Positions 1-8,533 of a stretch of 64,000 nt of DNA are shown here, in pieces (position 1 is the stretch's first letter; each line of letters opens with the position of its first letter). Below the pieces are notes generated by a model. The model was not told the origin of the DNA. It made no database searches and saw only the letters and a program-made list of their open reading frames with translations. The stretch is taken from positions 1,860,001 through 1,924,000 of the forward strand of contig NZ_FQWU01000002.1 in the NCBI RefSeq assembly GCF_900129765.1, in the 5' to 3' direction. The DNA is from Massilia sp. CF038 (GTDB lineage: Bacteria > Pseudomonadota > Gammaproteobacteria > Burkholderiales > Burkholderiaceae_D). Both the position numbers and the translations under genes were made by a program.

Positions 1-244
1 CGCGCGCCTGCGGCGTGGCCGCGGTCACGCCAAACGCCGTCAGCAGCGCCTGCGGCAGCGTGGTGCCAGTGCGCACCTGGGCCACGGCATTGGCCGCGCC
101 CAGCAGACACAGCGCCAGCGAATCGGGTTTCAGGTTGGGACGAAACCCTGGCTGCAGCACCGGCTTGACCTCGTAACTGGGCCGGATCCGCGGCGCGGCA
201 GGCCTGGCTGGTTTGAGGGAGAGCGTCGGGCGCTTGTTGGTCAT
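1..244 (-). CDS. rsmB: RsmB-like 16S rRNA m5C methyltransferase, N-terminal fragment
   Basis: The first 81 codons of a minus-strand gene are visible and the rest lies beyond base 1. A basic, Pro-rich start is followed by a helical stretch beginning PDSLALCLLGAANAV and continuing through TTLPQALLTAF. This resembles the NusB-like N-terminal domain of beta-proteobacterial RsmB (Sun), which methylates cytosine 967 of 16S rRNA. The catalytic SAM-binding domain is outside the window, so the call rests on the N-terminal domain alone. The ATG at 244 has only a weak ribosome binding site. It is divergent from argS across 275 bp. Another NusB-fold protein is the main alternative. Confidence 0.6.
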   Translation of the reverse strand, partial: MTNKRPTLSLKPARPAAPRIRPSYEVKPVLQPGFRPNLKPDSLALCLLGAANAVAQVRTGTTLPQALLTAFGVTAATPQAR

Positions 245-432
245 GATGATTCGATTCTTGATGCTTTATAAAGGTGCAATTGTACCGGGTAAGACTTGCG
301 CGAGGCTTAAGCACGGCTGGCCATAGCGATTAAAACAACAGCTGAGCACGCATCGACAGATGCAAAAAAGTCATTCTTGATGCCTCGCCCGCAACTCTGC
401 CTGGTCCACCCCGCTGGCGCAGCCTGGCGCCG

Positions 433-461
433 TGTTCCGGCTCGCGGCAAACCAGTATAAT
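433..461 (+). promoter_or_regulatory. candidate argS promoter
   Basis: A perfect TATAAT hexamer lies at 456-461, 58 bases upstream of the argS start. Seventeen bases further upstream is TGTTCC (433-438), a poor -35 match. The rest of the 245-519 gap holds no other feature I can support, although it must also carry the promoter for the divergent rsmB gene. Confidence 0.35.
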
Positions 462-519
462 TGTCCTTAGTTATGCCCGTGGCCAGGCCACCGCTCTTTT
501 CAACGACAGATCACCGCAC

Positions 520-2229
520 ATGCTCGCTTCGCAAAAACAAGAAATCGCCGCCCTGTTCCAGGATGCCCTCGCCCCCATCGTCGCGGGCAGCGGTCTGACC
601 CCGAACGTGGTACTGGAACGCCCGCGCGACCCGTCGCACGGCGACATCGCCTGCAATATCGCGATGCAGCTGGCCAAGCAGCTCAAGATGAATCCGCGCG
701 AACTGGCCACCCAGGTGGTCGCGGCGCTGCTGGCCAACCCGGCCGGCAAAGGCCTGGTCGAATCGGCCGACATTGCCGGTCCCGGCTTCATCAACTTGCG
801 CGTGGCTGCCTCCAGCAAGCAGGCCGTGGTCAAGACCATTCTGGCTGAAGGCGCCGCCTTCGGCCGCAGCGCGGCTGGCGCCGGCAAAAAAGTGGTGATC
901 GAATTCGTCTCGGCCAATCCGACCGGCCCGCTGCATGTAGGCCACGGCCGCCAGGCCGCGCTCGGCGACGCGCTGTCGTCGCTGTTTGACGCCCAGGGCT
1001 ACGCCGTCACGCGCGAGTTCTATTACAACGATGCCGGCGTGCAGATCGCCACCCTGGCCGCTTCGGTGCAGGCGCGTGCGCGCGGCATCAAGCCAGGTGA
1101 CGCGGCCTGGCCCGAATCAGCCTACAACGGCGACTATATCGGCGAGATCGCCGCCGATTTTTTGGCCGGTAAAACCGTCAAGGCCAGCGACAGCGACGCC
1201 GTTACCGCCAGCGGCAATGTCGACGATCTGGACTCCATCCGCGCCTTTGCGGTGGCCTATCTGCGCAACGAGCAGGACATCGACCTGCAAGCGTTCGGCG
1301 TCAAGTTCGACAACTACTATCTCGAATCGTCGCTGTACCAGGACGGCAAGGTGGATAAGACCGTCGAGGCCCTGATCGCCTCCGGCAAAACGTATGAGCA
1401 GGACGGCGCGCTGTGGCTGCGCAGTACCGACTACGGCGACGACAAGGACCGCGTGATGCGCAAGTCCGAGGGCGGCTTCACGTATTTTGTGCCGGACGTG
1501 GCGTACCACCTGGTCAAGTGGCAGCGTGGCTATGCGCAGGCCATCAATGTGCAGGGCAGCGACCACCACGGCACCATCGCGCGCGTGCGCGCCGGCCTGC
1601 AAGCCATCGGCCAGGGCATCCCGCAGGGCTACCCCGACTATGTTCTGCACAAAATGGTCACCGTCATGAAAGACGGCGCCGAAGTGAAAATCTCCAAGCG
1701 GGCCGGCTCTTACGTTACCGTGCGCGACCTGATTGAATGGTCGGGCAATGGCGACATCGAAAAAGGCCGCGACGCGGTGCGCTTCTTCCTCACTTCGCGC
1801 AAGGCCGATACCGAGTTCGTGTTCGATGTCGACGTCGCACTCAAGACCTCGGACGAAAATCCGGTGTATTACGTGCAGTACGCGCATGCGCGGATTTGCC
1901 GCATGCTCGAGCAGTTCAGCGGTGCGCTGTCCGACCTGGCGGCAGCAGACCTGTCGCCCCTCGGCGCGCCCACCGAAATGACGCTGCTGGCGACCCTGGC
2001 CGCCTACCCTGAAATGCTGGCGCGCGCGCAGCAGGAACTGGGACCGCACCAGGTCGCGTTCTACCTGCGCGACCTGGCTGCCAATCTGCACAGCTTCTAC
2101 TTTGCCGAACGCGTGCTGGTGGACGACGAAGCGCTCAAGACCGCGCGTCTGGCGCTGATGGTCGCCACGCGCCAGGTACTGCGCAATGGCCTGGCCATGA
2201 TCGGCGTGTCCGCTCCCGAGAAAATGTAA
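520..2229 (+). CDS. argS: arginyl-tRNA synthetase
   Basis: Class Ia aminoacyl-tRNA synthetase that charges tRNA-Arg in the cytoplasm; 569 aa, close to the normal bacterial length. An N-terminal additional domain (about 1-110) is followed by the HIGH motif as HVGH (139-142, within GPLHVGHGR). The KMSKS-equivalent is KISKRAG near residue 393, and the C-terminal part is the helical anticodon-binding DALR domain. The ATG at 520 is used although no clear Shine-Dalgarno precedes it. It opens a plus-strand run of seven closely packed genes that ends with the second SPOR protein. Confidence 0.97.
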   Translation: MLASQKQEIAALFQDALAPIVAGSGLTPNVVLERPRDPSHGDIACNIAMQLAKQLKMNPRELATQVVAALLANPAGKGLVESADIAGPGFINLRVAASSKQAVVKTILAEGAAFGRSAAGAGKKVVIEFVSANPTGPLHVGHGRQAALGDALSSLFDAQGYAVTREFYYNDAGVQIATLAASVQARARGIKPGDAAWPESAYNGDYIGEIAADFLAGKTVKASDSDAVTASGNVDDLDSIRAFAVAYLRNEQDIDLQAFGVKFDNYYLESSLYQDGKVDKTVEALIASGKTYEQDGALWLRSTDYGDDKDRVMRKSEGGFTYFVPDVAYHLVKWQRGYAQAINVQGSDHHGTIARVRAGLQAIGQGIPQGYPDYVLHKMVTVMKDGAEVKISKRAGSYVTVRDLIEWSGNGDIEKGRDAVRFFLTSRKADTEFVFDVDVALKTSDENPVYYVQYAHARICRMLEQFSGALSDLAAADLSPLGAPTEMTLLATLAAYPEMLARAQQELGPHQVAFYLRDLAANLHSFYFAERVLVDDEALKTARLALMVATRQVLRNGLAMIGVSAPEKM

Positions 2230-2243
2230 CCGCAGGATTTCCC

Positions 2244-2921
2244 GTGAAAGCAAGAATGAGAATCGAAAAGCGCTCTTTGCAACGCCAGCTCGGCGGCACC
2301 CTTGGCGGCTTCCTGGCCGGCTTGATCGTCGGCCTCGGCGTCGCCGTGGTGGTGGCCATCGTCATCACCAAAGGTTCGACCCCGTTTACCGACAAGTCGG
2401 GCAAGCTGAAACTGGGCGAGCCAACGGCAGGCCAGGTGGCCGATCCCAACAAGCCGATGTACGGCAACAAGGACGCGGCGCGCCAGGCCAACAAGGAAAT
2501 CAGCGACAAGCACAAGCCGTCGGATGATCCGCTGGGCGACGCTGTAGCGGCCATGGGCGCCGGCCCGGCCGTGAAACCGGCGGCGCCAGCGCCTGCAGCA
2601 GCCACGCCGGCTGCCGCACCGGCTGCCACGCCAGCTGCGGCTCCCGCTGCAGCGCCCGCAGCGGCCGACGCCGCGCCAGAAGAGAAGATCACTTACTTCC
2701 TGCAGGCTGGCGCCTTCCGCGCAATTGACGACGCCGAAAACACGCGCGCCAAACTGGCGCTGCTGGGCTTTGAAGCAGCCATCAGCGAAAAGGCGAACGA
2801 CAGCGGCGTGTTGTACCGCGTACGCATCGGCCCCTTCGACAAAGCCGAAACGATGAACAAGGCGCGTTCGAAACTGCTCGACAGCGGTGTCGATGTCGCC
2901 ATCGTCAAAAACCAGAAATAA
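2244..2921 (+). CDS. SPOR-domain membrane protein (FtsN/DedD-like)
   Basis: 225 aa with a short cytoplasmic basic head, one transmembrane helix (about residues 17-42, Gly/Val/Ala/Ile-rich), and a periplasmic linker that is strongly Ala/Pro-rich (about 110-150). The last 75 residues form a SPOR domain beginning near ITYFLQAGAF. SPOR domains bind denuded septal peptidoglycan, so a role at the division site like FtsN is likely. The start is GTG at 2244, with AGGA shortly upstream. It begins 14 bases after the argS stop, which argues for co-transcription. Orthology to FtsN itself is not proven. Confidence 0.85.
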   Translation: MKARMRIEKRSLQRQLGGTLGGFLAGLIVGLGVAVVVAIVITKGSTPFTDKSGKLKLGEPTAGQVADPNKPMYGNKDAARQANKEISDKHKPSDDPLGDAVAAMGAGPAVKPAAPAPAAATPAAAPAATPAAAPAAAPAAADAAPEEKITYFLQAGAFRAIDDAENTRAKLALLGFEAAISEKANDSGVLYRVRIGPFDKAETMNKARSKLLDSGVDVAIVKNQK

Positions 2922-2936
2922 CAAGGGAACCACGCC

Positions 2937-3614
2937 ATGCGTCTGCTCCACAAATTGCTGCTCTGCCTGACCTTCTGCCTTTCCTGCGGCGTTGCCATGG
3001 GGTCGCCCTCGGCGCCGCAAGCCGGCACCGATTACACGGTCCTGCCGGCCCCGCTGGCCACCAGCGCCGCGCCCGGGAAAGTGGAAGTCATCGAATTCTT
3101 TTCGTATGCCTGCCCGCACTGCCGCGCGTTCGAGCCGGCCCTGGCAGCATGGGTCAAAAAGAATGCCGACAAGGTCAGCTTCCGCCGCGTGCATGTGGCT
3201 TTCCGCCCTGCGGAACAGCCTTTGCAGCGTCTGTACACCACGCTCGAAGCGATGGGCCTGACCGAATCCATGCACGCGAAAATTTTCGCCGCCGTACAGG
3301 ATGAGCACCAGCATCTCAGTTCCGAGCAGGCGGTGCTGGCGTGGGTTGCCAAAGCGGGTATCGATGCCGCCAAGTTCGAGGCCACCTGGCGCTCGTTCGG
3401 CATGCCATCGCGCGTGAGCGCGGCGCAAGCGTCGGTGGCCGCCTTCGATGTCGATCTGTGGCCGTCGATCGGCATTGATGGCCGTTTTTACACCTCGCCT
3501 TCCAAGGTGGCCGAAGGGGCCGGCAAGTCGGTGCAGACGGTCGAACAGCAGCATCAGGCCGGCCTGACCGTGATGGACTTCCTGGTCGCGCAGGCGAAAG
3601 CGGCAAAGAAGTAA
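2937..3614 (+). CDS. dsbA: thiol:disulfide interchange protein DsbA/DsbL family
   Basis: 225-aa periplasmic oxidoreductase that introduces disulfide bonds into exported proteins. A cleavable signal peptide covers about residues 1-22. The thioredoxin-fold active site is CPHC at 59-62 (within FSYACPHCRAF), and the cis-Pro loop is DVDLWPSIG near 180. AAGGGA lies at 2923-2928, just upstream of the ATG at 2937. It follows the SPOR gene by 15 bases. The same argS-SPOR-dsbA-SDR order is familiar from Burkholderiales. A partner DsbB is not in the window. Confidence 0.93.
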   Translation: MRLLHKLLLCLTFCLSCGVAMGSPSAPQAGTDYTVLPAPLATSAAPGKVEVIEFFSYACPHCRAFEPALAAWVKKNADKVSFRRVHVAFRPAEQPLQRLYTTLEAMGLTESMHAKIFAAVQDEHQHLSSEQAVLAWVAKAGIDAAKFEATWRSFGMPSRVSAAQASVAAFDVDLWPSIGIDGRFYTSPSKVAEGAGKSVQTVEQQHQAGLTVMDFLVAQAKAAKK

Positions 3615-3633
3615 CCATGCCAGCGCCAGCGCC

Positions 3634-4416
3634 ATGAGCCGGGTCTTCATTACCGGCGCTTCCAGCGGCATCGGGGAAGCGCTCGCGCGCGAATACGCCA
3701 GCCGCGGCGCCTCGCTGGGGCTGGTGGCCCGCCGCGCCGACGTCCTGGCCGCACTGGCCGCTTCCCTGCCCCATCCCGAGCGCCACGCGGTGTACCCGCT
3801 GGACGTGACTGACCATGCCGCGCTGCGCGCGGCAGCGCACGATTTTGTGGCCCGCTTTGGCGGCGCCGATATCGTCATTGCCAATGCCGGCGTCTCGCAC
3901 GGGACCCTGACCGAGCATCCCGAAGACCAGCACGTGTTCGACACCATCCTGGCGACCAACGTCAGCGCCACGGTGGCCACCTTCACGCCCTTCATCGCGA
4001 CCATGAAGGCGCAAGCCAGTCCATGCCGACTGGTCGGCATTGGCAGCGTGGCGGGCATTCGCGGCCTGCCTGGCGCAGGTGCCTACAGCGCATCCAAGGC
4101 AGCGGTGCTGTGCTATTGCGAATCGCTGCGATTGGAACTCAAACCCTTCGGCATCAAGGTGGTGACCATCGCGCCCGGCTACATTGCCACTCCCATGACC
4201 GCCAAAAACGCCTACCCCATGCCGTTCCTGATGCCGGCCGCGCGCTTTGCCGAACGCGCCGTGCGCGCCATCGACGCCGGCGACAGCTACCGCGTCATCC
4301 CCTGGCAGATGGGCTGGGTCGCCAAACTGCTGCGCGCGCTGCCCAACGCCCTGTACGACCTGGCATTTGGCCAGGCGCCGCGCAAGAAGCGCCAAGTGGA
4401 CGCGCCCCCGGCATGA
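3634..4416 (+). CDS. short-chain dehydrogenase/reductase
   Basis: 260-aa classical SDR with a Rossmann nucleotide-binding start (GASSGIGEA, residues 7-15), an NAG motif (IVIANAGVS), the catalytic Tyr-Lys pair in AYSASKAA, and the catalytic Ser in the GSVAG segment. The C-terminal 35 residues form a basic, amphipathic tail. The substrate cannot be told from sequence; NADP(H)-dependent oxidation of a small alcohol or reduction of a carbonyl is the family reaction. The last bases overlap the start of birA (ATGA), so translation of the two is probably coupled. Confidence 0.9.
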   Translation: MSRVFITGASSGIGEALAREYASRGASLGLVARRADVLAALAASLPHPERHAVYPLDVTDHAALRAAAHDFVARFGGADIVIANAGVSHGTLTEHPEDQHVFDTILATNVSATVATFTPFIATMKAQASPCRLVGIGSVAGIRGLPGAGAYSASKAAVLCYCESLRLELKPFGIKVVTIAPGYIATPMTAKNAYPMPFLMPAARFAERAVRAIDAGDSYRVIPWQMGWVAKLLRALPNALYDLAFGQAPRKKRQVDAPPA

Positions 4417-5186
4417 ACGGCGCCGACATCGCACGCCTGTCGCACGCTGCCGCGGCGCAGCAGGTCGCCATCGAGGTGGTGCAGGAAACCGGCTCCACCA
4501 ATGCCGATCTGCTGCTGCGCTGCGCTGCGCTGCAAAACAATCTGCTGCTGGTGGCGCTGCGCCAGACGGCCGGACGCGGACGGGCCGGCCGCAGCTGGCT
4601 CTCGAGCGAAGGCTCGCTCACGTTTTCACTGGCCTGGAAGCTGCATCTGCCGCTGCACGCGCTGGCGGGCCTGCCGCTGGCCGTGGGCGTGGCGCTGGCG
4701 GAAACGCTGGCCCGCCTCGGCGTGCGCGTGCAGCTCAAATGGCCCAACGATGTACTCAAGGATGGCGCCAAGCTGGCCGGCGTGCTGATCGAAACCCAGG
4801 CCGCGCCCGATGGCGCGCTGTGGGCCGTGATTGGCGTGGGCCTGAACCTGACCATGCCCGACGAACTGGAACAGCAGATTGGCCGCCCTGCCGCCGGCGC
4901 GCCCTGGCTGGCCAACATGGCGCGCGCCGAACTGATGGCAATGCTGCTGGACCAGCTGGCCGACAGTCTGACCGAATTCGAACAAACCGGTTTTGGCGCC
5001 TTCAGCGCGCGCTGGAACCGGCTGCATGCCTGGCAAGGACACCAGGTGGCCATTGTCGACCAGGGCGCCACGCTGCACGAAGGCAGTGCGGCCGGGGTCG
5101 ACGACCGTGGCGCCCTGCTGCTCGATACGGCAGCCGGGCGCCTTGCCATTGTCGCCGGTGACGTGTCGCTGCGGGTGCTGGCATGA
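4413..5186 (+). CDS. birA: biotin-[acetyl-CoA-carboxylase] ligase, monofunctional
   Basis: 257-aa biotin protein ligase that makes biotinyl-AMP and attaches biotin to AccB. The biotin/ATP loop is GRGRAGRSW (about 54-62), and KWPNDVLKDGAKLAGVLIE forms the central catalytic segment. A C-terminal SH3-like domain follows. No N-terminal helix-turn-helix repressor domain is present, so unlike E. coli BirA it should not act as a transcription factor. The ATG at 4413 overlaps the SDR stop by four bases. An upstream extension of the same open frame runs inside the SDR gene and is not coding. The stop overlaps the coaX start. Confidence 0.95.
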   Translation: MNGADIARLSHAAAAQQVAIEVVQETGSTNADLLLRCAALQNNLLLVALRQTAGRGRAGRSWLSSEGSLTFSLAWKLHLPLHALAGLPLAVGVALAETLARLGVRVQLKWPNDVLKDGAKLAGVLIETQAAPDGALWAVIGVGLNLTMPDELEQQIGRPAAGAPWLANMARAELMAMLLDQLADSLTEFEQTGFGAFSARWNRLHAWQGHQVAIVDQGATLHEGSAAGVDDRGALLLDTAAGRLAIVAGDVSLRVLA

Positions 5187-5941
5187 ACGCGGTGCCGCAA
5201 CAGCTGGTGCTGCTGATCGATGCGGGCAATACCCGCATCAAGTGGGCCCTGGCCCGGCCCGGCGCGGCCCTGGGCGACTGGCTGGCCAGCGGTGCAGTGA
5301 CCCACACCGAACTCAATCACCTGCCTGCGTCCTGGCCGCAAACGGGCATCACGCGGGCGCTGGTAGCCAATGTGGCTGGCCCGCGCCTGCGCGACCAGCT
5401 GCAACTGATGATTCCGACCACCGCGATCGACTGGTTCGCCTCGCGCGCGCAGCTCGACGGCATGCACAACCGCTACCGTAATCCGGCCCAGCTGGGCTGC
5501 GACCGCTTTGCCGCCGCGCTGGGCGCGCGCGCGCTGGAACCGGGGCGCCCCATCATTGTGGCCACCTGCGGCACTGCCACCACGATCGACGCGGTGAGCG
5601 CGCAAGGCGACTTTTTGGGCGGGATGATTCTGCCGGGCCTGGGCCTGATGGCCGCCGCACTGGCGCGCAACACGGCCCAGCTGCCGCAGGTGGCTGCGCG
5701 CGATCTGCCGGCCGGCTTTGCCGACAACACCGACGACGCCATCCTGTCCGGCTGCCTGGCCGCCCAGGCAGGCGCCATTGAACGCGCGTTTGCCCTGCAT
5801 GGCGCGGCGCTGTGCGTGCTTTCCGGGGGCGCGGCCCCGTTCATCGCACCGCAACTGGCCGTGGCGCACCGGATGGTCGATAATATCGTCCTGACCGGCC
5901 TGCAACGGGCCGCCAACGCTTCTGACTTCACAACGGGATAG
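5183..5941 (+). CDS. coaX: type III pantothenate kinase
   Basis: 252-aa CoaX, which catalyses the first step of coenzyme A synthesis. The ASKHA fold is visible: phosphate-1 motif LIDAGNTRIKWA (about 11-22), a TCGTATTIDAV phosphate-2 segment near residue 130, and the GGMILPGL segment. The ATG overlaps the birA stop (ATGA). Adjacent birA and coaX are a recurrent pair in beta-proteobacteria. Type III kinases are not feedback-inhibited by CoA, which is family knowledge rather than something visible here. Confidence 0.95.
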   Translation: MNAVPQQLVLLIDAGNTRIKWALARPGAALGDWLASGAVTHTELNHLPASWPQTGITRALVANVAGPRLRDQLQLMIPTTAIDWFASRAQLDGMHNRYRNPAQLGCDRFAAALGARALEPGRPIIVATCGTATTIDAVSAQGDFLGGMILPGLGLMAAALARNTAQLPQVAARDLPAGFADNTDDAILSGCLAAQAGAIERAFALHGAALCVLSGGAAPFIAPQLAVAHRMVDNIVLTGLQRAANASDFTTG

Positions 5942-5944
5942 CAC

Positions 5945-6652
5945 GTGCTGAAATTTTTATTCTGGGCTCTGCTCTGCATCAACGGCATCCTGTTCGCTTA
6001 CGGCCAGGGCTATCTCGGCACGTACAAGCCCACCGAGCATGAGCCGGAGCGGATCCGCAATCAGCTGGCCACCGACCAGCTCAAGCTGCTCAGCGCCGCT
6101 GCCGCAGCGCGTTTGACCACGCCCGAACCAGAACCGGAGACGCCCGCCCCGGCCCCAGTCCCCGCTGCCGATACGGCGCCCAAGGCGACGCTGCTGGCCT
6201 GCAGCTTTGGCAATTTCGATGCGGCCGAGGCGCGCCGTTTCGGCACCCTGGTGGCGCCCCTCAAACTCGGTGCGCGCCAGACCCAGGACAACGTCACGGT
6301 GCAGGAAGTGAGCAAGCACATGGTGATGATTCCGCCTCTGGGCAGCAAGGAAGCGGCCGACCGCAAGGCGGCAGAACTGAAGGAACAGGGTGTCTCGAAC
6401 TACTTCATCATGAATGAGAACGGCCCCACCAAATGGGCCATTTCACTGGGCGTGTTCAAGTCCGAAGCGGCAGCCCAGACTTTGCTGGCGGCCCTGAAGA
6501 AGCAAGGCGTGGGCAGCGCCCGCGTGGTGGCCCGTTCCAGCCCGGCCAGCCGCGTGGTGTACCGCTTCAGCGAGGTCGATACCGACACCCGGGCCAAGCT
6601 CGATGCGGCAGCCGCCAAGTTCGACGACCTCGATCTGCACAGCTGCAAATAA
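5945..6652 (+). CDS. SPOR-domain protein, single membrane anchor
   Basis: 235 aa. A hydrophobic N-terminal anchor (LKFLFWALLCINGILFAY, about residues 2-19) is followed by a Pro/Glu/Ala-rich linker (about 58-78) and a C-terminal region with a SPOR-like repeat (WAISLGVFKSEAAAQTLL). The start is GTG at 5945, three bases after the coaX stop. It is the last gene of the plus-strand run and converges with the STAS-like gene. A SPOR protein directly after coaX is common in this order of bacteria. Peptidoglycan binding at the septum is inferred from the domain. Confidence 0.85.
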   Translation: MLKFLFWALLCINGILFAYGQGYLGTYKPTEHEPERIRNQLATDQLKLLSAAAAARLTTPEPEPETPAPAPVPAADTAPKATLLACSFGNFDAAEARRFGTLVAPLKLGARQTQDNVTVQEVSKHMVMIPPLGSKEAADRKAAELKEQGVSNYFIMNENGPTKWAISLGVFKSEAAAQTLLAALKKQGVGSARVVARSSPASRVVYRFSEVDTDTRAKLDAAAAKFDDLDLHSCK

Positions 6653-6656
6653 GCGT

Positions 6657-7091
6657 CTAGCGGCCGGCGCCGGCCGCGTCGAACAGGGCGCGGTCGGAAT
6701 AGATCTGAATCAGGTTGCCGGTCTGCGACAGGTGCTGGGCAATCGCCACCGTCAGATGAATCAGCCGGGAGCCGGTCAACACGCTGACGCGGCGCAGCTG
6801 CGGGCGGTTGAGCGAGAAAAAGCGCGTCCATTCCTGACTGACTTCGGTGGTGACCAGCACCGCTTCGCTGGCATCGATCAGCAATTCCAGTGTGCCCTGG
6901 CGCGTGATTTCCATCCTGATTTCGTCCAGTGCCGCGGTGCCGAACTGACCGCTGTCCTGGCCGCTGATAGTGACCAGCAGGGTGCCCGGCCGCGGGCGCA
7001 GAAACACGAAGCGCCCCTCGCCAGCGGTCATCTCCAGACTGCCATCAGCCAGGACCGTCTTGCTTAGCGGGAGATTCAGGGGCAGCTGCAT
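6657..7091 (-). CDS. STAS-like domain protein of unknown function
   Basis: 144 aa with no signal peptide or membrane segment. The alternating beta-alpha pattern (LLVTISGQDSG, then LELLIDASEAVLVTTEV and RRVSVLTGSRLIHLTVAIA) suggests a STAS/SpoIIAA-like fold, but no conserved phospho-Ser site of an anti-sigma antagonist was identified. The start ATG (7091-7089) overlaps the stop of the VOC gene, so the two are translationally coupled. The C-terminal codons contain an 18-bp perfect GC palindrome (6660-6677). Function is unknown. Confidence 0.7.
   Translation of the reverse strand: MQLPLNLPLSKTVLADGSLEMTAGEGRFVFLRPRPGTLLVTISGQDSGQFGTAALDEIRMEITRQGTLELLIDASEAVLVTTEVSQEWTRFFSLNRPQLRRVSVLTGSRLIHLTVAIAQHLSQTGNLIQIYSDRALFDAAGAGR
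6660..6677. terminator. GC palindrome between convergent genes
   Basis: An 18-bp perfect palindrome of G and C only lies 8 bases past the plus-strand SPOR stop. It overlaps the last codons of the minus-strand STAS-like gene, where it reads as an Ala-Ala-Gly-Ala run. It could form a strong hairpin and slow polymerase from both sides, but no T-run follows, so a terminator role is only possible. Confidence 0.3.
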
Positions 7092-7486
7092 CAGCCGCCC
7101 TGCCCTGGCAAATCCGGCACTTCGCTCATCAGCGCGAGGTGGTTGCCGTCCGGGTCCTGGAACTGCGCCAGCCACAGTGCCGACTGTTCGGTCTTGTGGA
7201 CCAGGTGCGGCGTTTGCTGGAACGGCACGCCCTTGCCCGCCAGTTCGGCATGCACGGCGTCGATGTCGGGCACGGTGAAATACACGGCCGAGCCACCGGC
7301 AATGCGCTGGCCTGGAGGTGGCACGCCAATCAGCAGGCGCAGCGCGCCACACTGGAAAAACGCCATCTGCGGCGGCGCCGCAAACAGAAACGGCAGTCCG
7401 AGGACATCGCGATAGAACGCGATGCCCCGCTCCAGATCGGCCACCGGCAGCATCAATTGTCCGATGGTCGCGTTCGACAGGTTCAT
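7091..7486 (-). CDS. VOC family protein (glyoxalase/bleomycin-resistance fold)
   Basis: 131-aa single-module vicinal oxygen chelate protein. The N-terminal half carries LPVADLERGIAFYRDVLGL, and the C-terminal half ends FQDPDGNHLALMSE, where the Glu is the usual metal ligand position. Substrate is not predictable; members include glyoxalase I, dioxygenases and resistance proteins. It is the first gene of a two-gene minus operon with the STAS-like gene, overlapping it by an ATGA junction. It starts 17 bases before the rlpA stop, so it could also be read from the cell-shape operon. Confidence 0.85.
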   Translation of the reverse strand: MNLSNATIGQLMLPVADLERGIAFYRDVLGLPFLFAAPPQMAFFQCGALRLLIGVPPPGQRIAGGSAVYFTVPDIDAVHAELAGKGVPFQQTPHLVHKTEQSALWLAQFQDPDGNHLALMSEVPDLPGQGG

Positions 7487-7502
7487 ATCTTCTCCTGAGG
7501 GT

Positions 7503-8519
7503 TTAACGTTTGATCACGATGGGACGCAAGCCCAGCGAAGCGGGTACGGCGCGCGCTGCTTCCTGGGCTTCGCTGCGGCTGGCGAACGGGCCGCTCAGCA
7601 CGCGGTGCAAGGCGCCCGCGCGCACCACGCCGAGCGTGGTGCCAAGCCAGTCCTGCCCCTTGACCCGTTCGCGCACGTCATTGGCCTTGTCGGCGCGCGC
7701 AAAGGCGCCCAGCTGCACATAGAAACCGGCAGCCGGCGCGGCTGCCTCGACTTCACTGTCGGGACGCGCTTTCTCGGACTGGATCTCGGTCCGGTTGGCC
7801 AGGATCAGCGCCGTGATGTCGTCCTGCCCTTGCAAGGCAGCAGGGCGCGCCTCTTCGTCGGCGGGGCGGCGCTTGCTGGCCACGGCATCGCTCTGCCCAC
7901 CAGGCAGCAGGCGCTCCAGCGTGACCATCTGGCTGCCCTTGCTGAGCAAGCCCAGTTTCAGCGCCGCCGTGTAGGACACATCGACAATCCGGCTCGAATG
8001 GAAGGGGCCGCGGTCATTGATGCGCACCACCACCTGCTTGCCGTTGTCGACGTTGGTGATGCGCGCGTACGAAGGAATCGGCAGCGTCGGGTGGGCCGCC
8101 GTCATCTTGTACATATCGTAGATTTCACCGGACGAGGTGCGCTGGCCATGGAATTTTTTCCCGTACCAGCTGCTCAAGCCCTTTTGCGTGAAGGGGCGGT
8201 CATCGAGCATCGGGGTGTAGGTTTTCCCGAACACCACGTAAGGACGGTTCGAGTAGCGTGCGTATGGCTCGGCCTTGACCACGGCATCGGGAATCTGATC
8301 GAGGTTGGCGGGCGGTGAGGTGCCCGGACCGTCGTCCTGATAATAGCCCCCGCGCCCGGAACCGGCGGCCGGCAGATCGGGCGTGATGGGGGCGTGGCTG
8401 ATCGGGCGCGCCCCGTGGCCAGGCAGCTGGCCCACCGCGCGCCCGCCTTCCGGTGAGGTGGCGCAGCCTGCCAGTATGGTGAGTGCGATGAACGCTGGGA
8501 CTAATCTCGACACGTTCAT
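7503..8519 (-). CDS. rlpA: septal ring lytic transglycosylase RlpA family lipoprotein
   Basis: 338 aa. A lipoprotein signal with lipobox LAGC ends near residue 19. A long linker leads to the RlpA double-psi beta-barrel domain (about 115-205), marked by SSWYGKKFHG, the Tyr-containing YDMYKMTAAH and the INDRGPF active-site segment with catalytic Asp. The C-terminal SPOR domain (about 265-338) binds denuded glycan strands. Family members cleave naked peptidoglycan at the septum. It is the last gene of the mre-mrd cluster, 14 bases downstream of mrdB, as in many proteobacteria. Confidence 0.93.
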   Translation of the reverse strand: MNVSRLVPAFIALTILAGCATSPEGGRAVGQLPGHGARPISHAPITPDLPAAGSGRGGYYQDDGPGTSPPANLDQIPDAVVKAEPYARYSNRPYVVFGKTYTPMLDDRPFTQKGLSSWYGKKFHGQRTSSGEIYDMYKMTAAHPTLPIPSYARITNVDNGKQVVVRINDRGPFHSSRIVDVSYTAALKLGLLSKGSQMVTLERLLPGGQSDAVASKRRPADEEARPAALQGQDDITALILANRTEIQSEKARPDSEVEAAAPAAGFYVQLGAFARADKANDVRERVKGQDWLGTTLGVVRAGALHRVLSGPFASRSEAQEAARAVPASLGLRPIVIKR

Positions 8520-8533
8520 CGCGCCTCCATGGT

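Noticed and set aside
2097-4058. A 653-codon minus-strand frame opposite the SPOR, dsbA and SDR genes
   Set aside because: Shadow frame; the plus-strand genes have full domain evidence.
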